Origin: Frankiales bacterium
GTDB taxonomy: Bacteria > Actinomycetota > Actinomycetes > JAFAQI01
NCBI GenBank assembly: GCA_019246495.1
Contig: JAFAQI010000530.1
Coordinates: forward strand, 1 to 15,087
Reading direction: 5' to 3'
Length of the DNA: 15,087 nt
The notes under the pieces are model-generated. The model saw nothing but the letters and a program-made list of their open reading frames with translations, ran no database searches and had not been told where the DNA came from. Below, piece by piece: positions 6,265-14,485 of the stretch (within the stretch, counting starts at the first letter, position 1; each line of letters opens with the position of its first letter). Position numbers and translations under genes: made by a program.

Positions 6265-7998
6265 GTGACCGATCCCAGCGTCGAGACGCTGTCGAGCGAC
6301 GACCGGCCGGAGCGGGTTCCCCGCCAGCGCGGCAACGGTTTCCGCCGCCGATCGCTGCTCGCTGTCGCGGGCAACCAGGCAACCGCACTCGGCGCCGTCG
6401 TCTCGCTGGTCCTGGCCGGCGGCGTGGCGACTGCGGCGTACCGGTCGTTGCAGTCCGAGCCCGATGCGGCGACCCGGCTGCCCTCGACGGCGTTCGCGGC
6501 CGCGGTCTTCCATCTCGACGATGCCGGCTCGCTCGCGGCGTTCGCCGACCGGTTTCCCGGCTCGCCGACCCGGCAGGGGCCGGGGTCGGCCGTCGACCGT
6601 CTGCTCCGCGCGATGACGAAGGACAGCAGCAACCCGCACATCGACTACGACCACGACATCTCCCCGTGGCTCGGCGACCAGGCGGCCGTCGTCGCGTGGC
6701 TGGACGGATCGGCGCCGAAGGTCGCCGTCGTTCTCAAGTCCACCAACGACACCCTTGCCCGCACCCGGCTCGGCGTCGTGCAAGCGTCCAACAGCGACCT
6801 CGGCTCCAGCATCGACAACGGCTGGGTGACGCTCGCCGCCAACGGCGACGACGCGCGCGCTGCTGTCGAGGCGGCGCAGCGGGCGCCGCTGTCGGGCAAC
6901 CAGACCTACGCCGACGACGTCGCGGCGCTTCCGTCCGGCGAAGCGGCGGTCGGCTGGGTGAACGGTCCCGGTTTGAAGCGCGCAATGACAACGATGCTCG
7001 GCGGGGTCGGCGGCGGGTTGCCCGGCAGTGGTCTTGACCTGGGATCGGTTGGACTGTTCGGCGTGGGCGTTGGTGGCAACAGCAAGGCGATGTTCGACCA
7101 GCGAACCGCTGTCGGTCTCCGGTTGACCGGCGACTACGCGCAGGTCGACGCGACGGTGGTCGGCATGAAGAACTCGCCTCCCGCTCCGGCGACGATGCTG
7201 ACGCACCTGCCCTCGGGGACGATCGGCGCGGTGGAGCTCACGCAACCGGGCGAGGTCGTCACCGCCGCAACGCGGGCTCTGAACATGTTCCTGCTGCCGA
7301 CCACCTTCAGTTGCGGGGCCGCCTTTGGCACCGCGCCGGCCCCCGCGTTGCCCTCCGTGCAGGTGCCGGCCGGTACGCCGCACCGCAAGCGCGTGCTGCG
7401 CAGCATGCGCCGCTTCCGCGCCCAGCTACGCCGGCAGGAGCGCAACGCAGAGAAGCAGTTCAGGACTAGAAGCCCGCTGTGTAGCGATGCTCCGCCGCCC
7501 GATCCGCTCGCGCGGGTGACGTCCTACACCGGGCTGACCCTGCCCGACGATGCGGCGACGCTTCTGGGTGACCGCGCGGTCGTGAGCTACGGCGGGCTCA
7601 ACATCGGGGCACTGCCCGACATCGCGATCCGGTCGCATCCGACGAACCGCACGGACGCTCGCGCACTCGCCGACCGGCTGTCGTCGACGGTCGCCGCGCA
7701 CTCGCCGGTGCGGATCGCGGTCGACGACGCCGGCTCCGACCTGGTGCTCGGCACCTCATCGACCTACGCGCATGCCATCGTGACCGGCGGTGACCTCGGC
7801 GGTCAGCACCGGTTCGCCTCGGCGCTCGCCGGCATGCCGGCGCAGGTCAACATCGCCGGCTACGTCGACTTCACGCGGATCTGGCCGACCGCCGGCGTAC
7901 CGGCGTCGGCGGGCGTCCGGCATCTCGAAGCGCTCGGCTTCTGGGCCGCGCAGTCCGGCGACCGCATGCACGAGCAGCTCCGCCTCCTCGTCAACTGA
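6265..7998 (+). CDS. DUF3352 membrane-anchored or secreted protein
   Basis: A 577-residue protein of family DUF3352, function unknown. A short cytoplasmic basic segment (GNGFRRRSLL) precedes one membrane helix (about residues 39-59, ATALGAVVSLVLAGGVATAAY), and the rest is predicted to be outside the cell. The DUF3352 core begins with LPSTAFAAAVFHLDDAGSLA. It contains repeated blocks about substrate-like difference values, such as DISPWLGDQAAVVAW and LLGDRAVVSYGGLNIG, typical of this family. A central linker (VPAGTPHRKRVLRSMRRFRA and onward) is rich in Arg and looks inserted. I chose the GTG at 6265 because GAGAGGGG and AGAGG precede it; an upstream in-frame GTG at 6217 has no ribosome-binding site. 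Two lone cysteines flank the basic linker. It converges on larE with only 19 bases between stops. Confidence 0.85.
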   Translation: MTDPSVETLSSDDRPERVPRQRGNGFRRRSLLAVAGNQATALGAVVSLVLAGGVATAAYRSLQSEPDAATRLPSTAFAAAVFHLDDAGSLAAFADRFPGSPTRQGPGSAVDRLLRAMTKDSSNPHIDYDHDISPWLGDQAAVVAWLDGSAPKVAVVLKSTNDTLARTRLGVVQASNSDLGSSIDNGWVTLAANGDDARAAVEAAQRAPLSGNQTYADDVAALPSGEAAVGWVNGPGLKRAMTTMLGGVGGGLPGSGLDLGSVGLFGVGVGGNSKAMFDQRTAVGLRLTGDYAQVDATVVGMKNSPPAPATMLTHLPSGTIGAVELTQPGEVVTAATRALNMFLLPTTFSCGAAFGTAPAPALPSVQVPAGTPHRKRVLRSMRRFRAQLRRQERNAEKQFRTRSPLCSDAPPPDPLARVTSYTGLTLPDDAATLLGDRAVVSYGGLNIGALPDIAIRSHPTNRTDARALADRLSSTVAAHSPVRIAVDDAGSDLVLGTSSTYAHAIVTGGDLGGQHRFASALAGMPAQVNIAGYVDFTRIWPTAGVPASAGVRHLEALGFWAAQSGDRMHEQLRLLVN

Positions 7999-8017
7999 CC
8001 CCCCGGCCGAGGGCGAG

Positions 8018-8860
8018 TTAGCGGTAGCGGTCCGGCTCGGCGAGTAGCTCGTTCATCGAGCCGGACCGGAACCCGCGCGGGTCGAGCTCCACGTCGCCGA
8101 ACCCTTCGACCGCCGCGAGGACGTCCGGCCGGTCGGCGAGCCACGGGACCAGGTCGGCGTCGACCTCGACCCGGGCGCGGTCGCCGAGGTCGCGGACCCG
8201 CAGGTCGCGTACGGATGCCCCGGCGCGGTCGATCGCCGAGCGCAGCGCAACCTCGGCCCGGCCGACCCGCGCCAGCCGGTGCGATGTCACCTCGACACCG
8301 AACGCGATGCGGCTCGACAGGCAGGCCGCGGCAGGCTTGTCCCACGTCGACAGCCCCCAGGCGCGGGACGCGCGTCGTACGTCGACTTTCGTCAGACCGG
8401 CGTCGAGCAGCGGAGTGACGGCGTCGCGCTCCGCAGCCGCGCGGATGCCGGGCCGAAAGCCGGCCCGAGCGTCATCGGTGTTGGTGCCGGTGGCCACGTG
8501 CGCGAACCCGAGGCGTCCGGCGAGCGGACGCAGGACGTCGAGCAGCTCCGCCTTGCAGAAGTAGCACCGGTCGCCGGCGTTGGCGCGATAGCCGGGCCGG
8601 TCGAGCTCCGCCGTCGACGGGGTGTGGTGCGTGACGCCGACGGTCCGGGCGAAGCCGGCGGCGGCGTCGAGCTCGTGGGCCGGAAGGCTCGGCGAGACAG
8701 CCGTCGCGGCAGCCACGTGCTCGGAGCCGAGCGACCGGGCCGCGGCGGCGAGGACGAACGCCGAGTCTGCGCCGCCGCTGAAGGCGACGAGCACGCTGCC
8801 GAGGCTGCGGAGGCGCTCGTCGAGCAGGCGCAGCTTGCCCGCGAGCCCCTCGTCCACCAC
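8018..8860 (-). CDS. larE: LarE-type sulfur transferase, three-Cys form
   Basis: A 280-residue PP-loop ATP pyrophosphatase of the LarE family. LarE adenylates the carboxylates of pyridinium-3,5-biscarboxylic acid mononucleotide and inserts sulfur in making the nickel-pincer cofactor of lactate racemase and related LarA enzymes. The PP-loop SGGADS is at 28-33, the conserved RCYFCKAEL at 98-106, ATGTNTDD at 123-130, and the active-site block WDKPAAACLSSRI at 173-185. Cys180 is at the position of the sacrificial cysteine of Lactobacillus LarE. Cys99 and Cys102 add a CxxC pair; together these match the three-Cys LarE proteins reported to bind a [4Fe-4S] cluster. The start is GTG with no Shine-Dalgarno but with a TAGGCT box 6 bases upstream. 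No larA, larB or larC is in the window. The gene is separated from groEL by two hairpins. Confidence 0.88.
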   Translation of the reverse strand: MVDEGLAGKLRLLDERLRSLGSVLVAFSGGADSAFVLAAAARSLGSEHVAAATAVSPSLPAHELDAAAGFARTVGVTHHTPSTAELDRPGYRANAGDRCYFCKAELLDVLRPLAGRLGFAHVATGTNTDDARAGFRPGIRAAAERDAVTPLLDAGLTKVDVRRASRAWGLSTWDKPAAACLSSRIAFGVEVTSHRLARVGRAEVALRSAIDRAGASVRDLRVRDLGDRARVEVDADLVPWLADRPDVLAAVEGFGDVELDPRGFRSGSMNELLAEPDRYR

Positions 8861-8866
8861 GCGCCG

Positions 8867-8872
8867 AGCCTA
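8867..8872 (-). promoter_or_regulatory. Candidate -10 box for leaderless larE mRNA
   Basis: TAGGCT on the minus strand fits the actinobacterial TAnnnT -10 pattern and ends 6 bases before the larE GTG, the same geometry as at marR. There is no convincing -35 box, and no ribosome-binding site precedes larE. Tentative. Confidence 0.4.
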
Positions 8873-8887
8873 GGGCCCGGGACACGG

Positions 8888-8923
8888 GAGAGCCCGTGGC
8901 AGCCCAGCCGGCCACGGGCTCTC
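8888..8923 (-). terminator. Second hairpin downstream of groEL
   Basis: A perfect 13-bp inverted repeat, GAGAGCCCGTGGC (8888-8900) and GCCACGGGCTCTC (8911-8923), with a 10-base loop. It lies after the first groEL hairpin and ends 16 bases before the candidate larE -10 box. It would insulate larE from groEL readthrough. No T-tract follows on the minus strand. Confidence 0.7.
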
Positions 8924-9030
8924 ACGTCAGACACCCCGCGGGGATGCCCGACGCTCTCTTCAACGGAGGGCCCGGAGGATCCTCGCGCCTCGTTGCGACT
9001 TTTTGTCCGAAATTTTTCGGGGCGGACGAC

Positions 9031-9062
9031 GAGAGGCCCCGCGGTCGCCGGCGGGGCCTCTC
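9031..9062 (-). terminator. groEL terminator hairpin
   Basis: A perfect 12-bp inverted repeat, GAGAGGCCCCGC (9031-9042) and GCGGGGCCTCTC (9051-9062), with an 8-base loop, 34 bases past the groEL stop. Such GC-rich stems without a long U-tract are usual intrinsic terminators in actinobacteria. A second hairpin follows about 110 bases further on. Confidence 0.8.
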
Positions 9063-9095
9063 GTTTCGTCGTTCGTCGTACGGCGACGACCGGAC

Positions 9096-10860
<1,765 letters not shown>

Positions 10861-10863
10861 CCG

Positions 10864-10893
10864 ATTATTAGCACTCTCGACCGTCGAGTGCAA
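10864..10893 (-). promoter_or_regulatory. groEL promoter overlapping CIRCE
   Basis: On the minus strand TTGCAC (10888-10893) is followed after 18 bases by AATAAT (10864-10869), five of six matches to the -10 consensus. The -35 box lies in the right half and the -10 box at the left edge of CIRCE element 1, so a bound HrcA would block RNA polymerase directly. The predicted start is near 10857. Confidence 0.65.
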
Positions 10894-10894
10894 G
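10868..10894. promoter_or_regulatory. CIRCE element 1 (HrcA operator)
   Basis: TTAGCACTC, 9 bases, then GAGTGCAAG. This matches the CIRCE consensus TTAGCACTC-N9-GAGTGCTAA at 16 of 18 arm positions with exact spacing. It covers the groEL promoter. Together with GAGTGCTAA at 10852-10860 it also forms a perfect 9-7-9 inverted repeat. Confidence 0.92.
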
Positions 10895-10907
10895 CCGCGC
10901 GCGGCGC

Positions 10908-10936
10908 CTGGGCGGGCCCGGGCGGTCGGCGCCCAG
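10908..10936 (-). terminator. Candidate terminator of the Ig-domain protein gene
   Basis: CTGGGCG (10908-10914) and CGCCCAG (10930-10936) form a perfect 7-bp stem with a 15-base, very GC-rich loop, 11 bases past the stop of the secreted-protein gene and before the groEL promoter region. No T-tract is present. Confidence 0.45.
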
Positions 10937-10947
10937 CGCTGGACGTG

Positions 10948-13299
10948 TCAGCGGCGGGTGACGGCGGCCGAGTGCCGGCTGAAGCGGAAGTTGCGGTCGC
11001 CGCGGTAGGCCGCCGTGACGACCCGGCGCAGGCCGAACGGCAGCCCGGCGGCGCTGCAGCTGCCGACCGCATGGTCGTGGTGCCGGTGCAGGGTCGCCGT
11101 GCAGAGCAGCCGGGCCCCCTCCCTCACCGCGACCTTGCCGGTCGGCACCCCGCCGTGGCGCGGGCTGACCGTGATCTGGAACCGGCCGGCCCGCAGCGTG
11201 AGCGCCGTGCGGGTGGTCGCCTTGCGCACGGCGACCCGCACCGCGCCGGACGAGGACGCGAAAGCCTGCGCCGAGCTCTTCCACCGGGCGACGAGCGCGT
11301 AGTGCCCGGCGGCGAGCACCGTCGGCCGCAGCAGGCAGCTGCCGGCGCCGCGCGAGACGGCGACCGCGCACACCCGGTGCCGGCCGGCCCGCACGATCGC
11401 GGTGCCGGTCAGCCGGGCGCCGTGGGCACCCGTCGCCCTGACGGTGAGCCGCTCAACCTGCTCGGAGCCGTACTCGATCCGCTTGGCGGAGCGGGCCAGC
11501 GTCGTCGTCGTGCGCTGCGGGCCGGTCACCAGCTCGGCCGTGGTGGTCGTGTAGCGCATCGAGCAGCCGAACCCCGGGTCGCAGGCCACGGTGCCGAACG
11601 TTCCGGTGCGGCCGCCGGTGGTGGCGATGACCGGGTACGCCGTTCCGGCGACCGGCGTGTAGCCAGCGTCGACGCTTTCCTTCAGCGTGCCTGCCAGCTG
11701 CGCAGTCGCCGCCGACACCTGGTCGGCCGCGGCGCCGCCGCCCTTGCTCGCGGCGAGGTCGAAGTCGAGCCGCGCAGCGGCGCCCTGCGTGTAGCTGCCG
11801 GTCACGTCAAGCGTGCCGGTTCCAGAGCCGCCGGGCGCGACGGTCCCGCCGCTGATGACGGCGTCGCCGTCGATCGTGCCGGTGCTGCCGGTCGTCAGCA
11901 GGCCGCCGGACTGGTCGAACTGGCCGCCGCTCGGCAGGACGAGCGTCCCCGCGCCTCCGCCGCCGCCCAGCACCACGGAGCCGGCGTTGGTCAGCGTGGT
12001 CGCGGCGGTGGGCAACGACGCGTCGAGCAGCAGGGTCAGCGAGCCGGTTGGCTGAACGGCGGCGAGGTTGCCGAAGTTCGGCAGCAAGCCCTGACCGATG
12101 ACCCGGACGTCGGCGGCGAGGCCGGTGACGTCCGTGCCGGGGGCGACCGGCCAGCCGAGCGTGCCCGCGCGGGCGGTCCAGGCGCCGCCGGTGAGGACAC
12201 CGGACACGAGGTTCTGCGGCGCGGCGTCGAGCGTCAGGTTGTTCGTGAGGGCGAGCACCTGCCCGGCGTTGGCCAGGCTGCCAGCGCCGGTGATCGAGCC
12301 GTCCGAGGCGACGGCCGTGATGGTGCCGTCGGCGGCGTTGGACAGGCTGCCACTGGTGAGGTCGAGCACCGGGACGTCGGTGCAGGCAGCGCCGTAGGGA
12401 CGGGCGAACGCGATGAAGCCGTCGTTGGTCTTGGCCCCCTGGACGGCCAGCGAGGTCGGGCCGGCGCAGGACAGCTCGAGCGTCTGGCCGCTGGCCAGGC
12501 CGCCGCTCGCCCACGTCGTAGCCCCCAGCACCGCAATGTCGCCCGGCGCGGCGCCGTCGGTCGTGAGAACCGCGCCGTCGAGCGCGATCGGGCTGCCGAG
12601 GATCGAGCCGCCGTCGTGGGCATAGGTGTCGCCCGCGCCGACGAGGAGCTCAGGCTGGTCGGTGACCCCGTTGGAGAACACGTGACCGGGGTCGATGTTG
12701 TCGAAGGTCGCCCCGGCGCCGTCGGGGATGGTCAGGACGCCGTCGCCGCCGAAGTTGACCGCTCCGGCGTTGGTCCAGGTGCCGCCGGAGTAGGTCGCCT
12801 GGACGCCGCTGACCGACACCGTGCCGTTGTTCGCGAACGTGCCACCGAGCGTCCGGGCGCCCCCGCAGAAGTTCGTCGACGAGTCGCAGTCCTGAAGGTC
12901 CAGGCTGCCGTTGTTGGTGAGCGTGCCGCCGACCACCACGAGGCTGCTGTCCCCACCGGTGTCGCAGGACGTGTGGAGGTGGATGGCGCCGCCCGCCTCG
13001 ATGGTCGCCGGCCCGTCGACCTGAAGCGTGATCGCCGCGGCCGGGCAGGGCGAGGTGTTGAGCAGCTCGATGTTGGCGCTGCGGGCCACGTCGAGGCCGC
13101 TCCACTCGCGGGAGCTGTCGAGCGTGACCCGGCTGCCGGACGGGACGCAGACCGCGACCCGGCCGGAGGGAGGCGCGGTGCCCGTCGTCCACTGCTGGTC
13201 ACAGGTCGGGGTCGCGCGGGCGACCGGCGCCGCGGCGACCGACCCCGCGAACGCCACCGCGACGGCCAAGAGGCCGCTGCGGCGGAGGACACGGGGCAT
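10948..13299 (-). CDS. Secreted beta-strand-repeat protein with Ig-like domains
   Basis: A 783-residue secreted protein. The start is the ATG preceded by GGAGAG at 9 bases. An upstream in-frame ATG at 13380 would put a long hydrophilic stretch before the signal peptide. The signal peptide MPRVLRRSGLLAVAVAFAGS is followed by a probable AxA cleavage site near residue 29. About residues 85-500 are Gly/Thr/Asn-rich beta-strand repeats such as GGTLTNNGSLDL, GGTFANNGTVSVSG and GGTWTNAGAVNFGG, like autotransporter or haemagglutinin beta-helices. Residues about 497-575 (GTLDVTGSYTQ to RTGTFGTVACDPGFG) resemble the end of autotransporter passengers. Two Ig-like domains follow (about 597-690 and 692-783), each with one Cys pair; the second has the bacterial Ig repeat pattern (VPTGKVAVREGARLLCTATL, AAYRGDRNFRFS). 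There is no LPXTG motif, membrane anchor or beta-barrel. It is probably released or loosely wall-bound, perhaps adhesive. Confidence 0.82.
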   Translation of the reverse strand: MPRVLRRSGLLAVAVAFAGSVAAAPVARATPTCDQQWTTGTAPPSGRVAVCVPSGSRVTLDSSREWSGLDVARSANIELLNTSPCPAAAITLQVDGPATIEAGGAIHLHTSCDTGGDSSLVVVGGTLTNNGSLDLQDCDSSTNFCGGARTLGGTFANNGTVSVSGVQATYSGGTWTNAGAVNFGGDGVLTIPDGAGATFDNIDPGHVFSNGVTDQPELLVGAGDTYAHDGGSILGSPIALDGAVLTTDGAAPGDIAVLGATTWASGGLASGQTLELSCAGPTSLAVQGAKTNDGFIAFARPYGAACTDVPVLDLTSGSLSNAADGTITAVASDGSITGAGSLANAGQVLALTNNLTLDAAPQNLVSGVLTGGAWTARAGTLGWPVAPGTDVTGLAADVRVIGQGLLPNFGNLAAVQPTGSLTLLLDASLPTAATTLTNAGSVVLGGGGGAGTLVLPSGGQFDQSGGLLTTGSTGTIDGDAVISGGTVAPGGSGTGTLDVTGSYTQGAAARLDFDLAASKGGGAAADQVSAATAQLAGTLKESVDAGYTPVAGTAYPVIATTGGRTGTFGTVACDPGFGCSMRYTTTTAELVTGPQRTTTTLARSAKRIEYGSEQVERLTVRATGAHGARLTGTAIVRAGRHRVCAVAVSRGAGSCLLRPTVLAAGHYALVARWKSSAQAFASSSGAVRVAVRKATTRTALTLRAGRFQITVSPRHGGVPTGKVAVREGARLLCTATLHRHHDHAVGSCSAAGLPFGLRRVVTAAYRGDRNFRFSRHSAAVTRR

Positions 13300-13473
13300 C
13301 AACGGCCACTCTCCGCGGAGGTCGGGCCTTTCACGGTAACGGTCCGTAGTCGGATCGTCCCTCCGCGACGTAAACGCCATAGAAGACTGACTTCAGCGCG
13401 GCAGGCAGGAGTCCGATGGTTCTACGTCGTAGTGTTCCTGCATCCCCGCACCCCCGTGGGGATCACGCCTGCC
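13300..13473. other. Divergent intergenic region upstream of the riboswitch
   Basis: This stretch must carry the promoters of the leftward secreted-protein gene and the rightward riboswitch transcript. The palindrome CTACGTCGTAG (13422-13432) and a weak plus-strand TAGTGT -10-like box (13430-13435) are visible, with no good -35 box. A hairpin ATCCCC/GGGGAT (13442-13447 with 13458-13463) sits just before the aptamer. I see no gene here. Confidence 0.5.
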
Positions 13474-13630
13474 CTCGCCGAGCCCGTCCCGGCAGGACGT
13501 GACACGACCCAGGGACGGGACCGGGGAACCACCGCACGACCGAAGCGCCAGCGCTTCTTGGGGTGAAGCCACTTTGGTGGCCGGGCGACTCTTCCGTCCG
13601 AATCCGACAGCTAACCCGGCAGGCGTCGGA
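13474..13630 (+). ncRNA. ydaO-type c-di-AMP riboswitch
   Basis: The conserved core of the ydaO/yuaA class is present in order: CGCCGAG at the 5' side of P1 (13476-13482), GGGGAACC (13523-13530), GGGGTGAAGCC (13560-13570) and CCGAATCCGACAGCTAAC (13598-13615) followed by AGGCG (13621-13625). Stems can be drawn: P1 CGCC/GGCG (13476-13479 with 13622-13625), CCCGTCCC/GGGACGGG (13483-13490 with 13512-13519), GAAGCG/CGCTTC (13542-13557) and CCAC/GTGG (13569-13580). This class binds cyclic di-AMP and in actinobacteria commonly precedes genes for cell-wall hydrolases (rpf, NlpC/P60). It ends about 8 bases before the NlpC/P60 ATG, with the ribosome-binding site GGAG at 13628-13631 next to P1. Boundaries are approximate. 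Confidence 0.93.
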
Positions 13631-13638
13631 GACGATTC

Positions 13639-14223
13639 ATGGCTCTGCGTCACCCTGCCCTGCCCTCCCCTGCACTGGCTTCGCACGGCCTTCGCGGCCG
13701 GCGGCTTCGCGCCGCGCTCGCCGGCTCCGCCGTCGTCGCCGCGACGATGCTCGGCTCGCTGCCCGGCACCGCGACCGCCACGCCGGCGACTGCCGCGCCG
13801 GCCGCGGCCACGACGCACCGGACGCATCACGAGACCGCCCGGGAGCGCCAGCAGCGGTTCACCGCCAAGGCCGACCGGGTGCTCCGCGTCGCTCGCTCCC
13901 GCAAGGGCTCGCCCTACCAGTACGGCGCAGCCGGGCCGCACCGGTTCGACTGCTCGGGCCTCGTCATGTGGGTGTTCAACCGCGCGCTCGGCCGCTCGCT
14001 GCCGCACAACGCTGCGGAGCAGTACTACCGCAGCAAGCACATCAGCCGCCGCGAGCTTCGCCCCGGCGACCTGGTCTTCGTGTCCTACGGCGGCTCCATC
14101 AGCCACGTCGGCATCTTCGCCGGCCACGGCTACTGGTGGGTCGCGCCGCACACCGGCACCCGGGTGCACAAGCAGAAGATCTACTCAGCGCACCTGCTCT
14201 ACGGACGCATCATCCACGCCTGA
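13639..14223 (+). CDS. Secreted NlpC/P60 peptidoglycan hydrolase
   Basis: A 194-residue secreted cysteine peptidase. A signal peptide spans about residues 1-50 (basic GRRLRA, hydrophobic ALAGSAVVAATMLGSLPG, then Ala/Thr-rich). A short charged linker (HRTHHETARERQQRFTAKAD) leads to the NlpC/P60 domain (about 78-194). The catalytic Cys105 is in FDCSGLVMWVF, His156 in SISHVGIF, and the third polar residue His171 in VAPHTG. The substrate-binding patterns GSPYQYGAAGP and RPGDLVFVSY are intact. Such enzymes cut D-Glu-diaminopimelate or similar stem-peptide bonds in peptidoglycan. There is no wall-binding domain, so it is a minimal endopeptidase. The ATG has GGAG 7 bases upstream at the edge of the c-di-AMP riboswitch. 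The stop overlaps the next start (TGATG), so the two genes are coupled. High c-di-AMP is expected to lower its expression, as in the known rpf cases. Confidence 0.95.
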   Translation: MALRHPALPSPALASHGLRGRRLRAALAGSAVVAATMLGSLPGTATATPATAAPAAATTHRTHHETARERQQRFTAKADRVLRVARSRKGSPYQYGAAGPHRFDCSGLVMWVFNRALGRSLPHNAAEQYYRSKHISRRELRPGDLVFVSYGGSISHVGIFAGHGYWWVAPHTGTRVHKQKIYSAHLLYGRIIHA

Positions 14224-14477
14224 TGAGCGTCCGTGCTGACCGCGGGACAGCGGTGGTCGTCGTCTCGGTTGACGGCGACCTCTCGCTGCCGGCAACGCTC
14301 GTGCAGCTGCGCAGCGCGCTGACCGGGCTGGCCTTCACGGAGGAGCTCCCGGTCGTCGTCGACATGTCGGCGGCGACCGGCAGCTCTCCGGCTGTCGATC
14401 GTCTGCTTGCGCGGACGCAGCGGTTGATGGCACATCGCGGCGTCGTGTTCCGCGTGGACAGCGGCGTCCTCGCCTGA
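14223..14477 (+). CDS. Small STAS-like protein
   Basis: An 84-residue protein whose ATG shares one base with the NlpC/P60 stop codon. It resembles a short STAS (anti-sigma-factor antagonist) fold. The strand VVVVSVDGDLSL is followed by a helix ATLVQLRSALTGL, the strand LPVVVDMSAATGSS, a helix SPAVDRLLARTQRLMAHRG and a last strand VVFRV. Ser54-Ser55 stand where STAS proteins have the phosphorylated DSSG serine, but the glycine is replaced by Pro56, and the final helix of a typical 100-110-residue STAS domain is missing. It may therefore be a degenerate or non-phosphorylated member. It shares the riboswitch-controlled transcript with the hydrolase. The STAS call is from pattern only and moderately uncertain. 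It ends 8 bases from the convergent cysO-like gene. Confidence 0.62.
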   Translation: MSVRADRGTAVVVVSVDGDLSLPATLVQLRSALTGLAFTEELPVVVDMSAATGSSPAVDRLLARTQRLMAHRGVVFRVDSGVLA

Positions 14478-14485
14478 ACTCGCGG

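Larger units (their letters stand above)
8861..9095. other. Intergenic region between larE and groEL
   Basis: No gene is supported in these 235 bases. They hold two strong hairpins (8888-8923 and 9031-9062), the palindromes CCCCGCGGGG (8934-8943) and GAGGATCCTC, and a short AT-rich patch around 9000-9020 with two T-runs and the small repeat CCGAAA-TT-TTTCGG (9007-9020). An ATG-started frame at 8943 has no ribosome-binding site or recognisable product. Confidence 0.6.

Noticed and set aside
13300..13380. An N-terminal extension of the Ig-domain protein to an ATG at 13380
   Set aside because: The extension is hydrophilic and would bury the signal peptide; the ATG at 13299 has a good ribosome-binding site.
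10888..13566. An open plus-strand frame of about 892 codons opposite the Ig-domain protein gene
   Set aside because: Its product is low-complexity Arg/Gly/Ala with no domains, and it is antisense to a gene with a signal peptide and Ig-like domains; long spurious frames are common in high-GC DNA.
13598..13612. A tRNA T-loop-like string (GTCCGAATCCGAC)
   Set aside because: No acceptor, D or anticodon arms fit; the string is part of the conserved ydaO riboswitch core.
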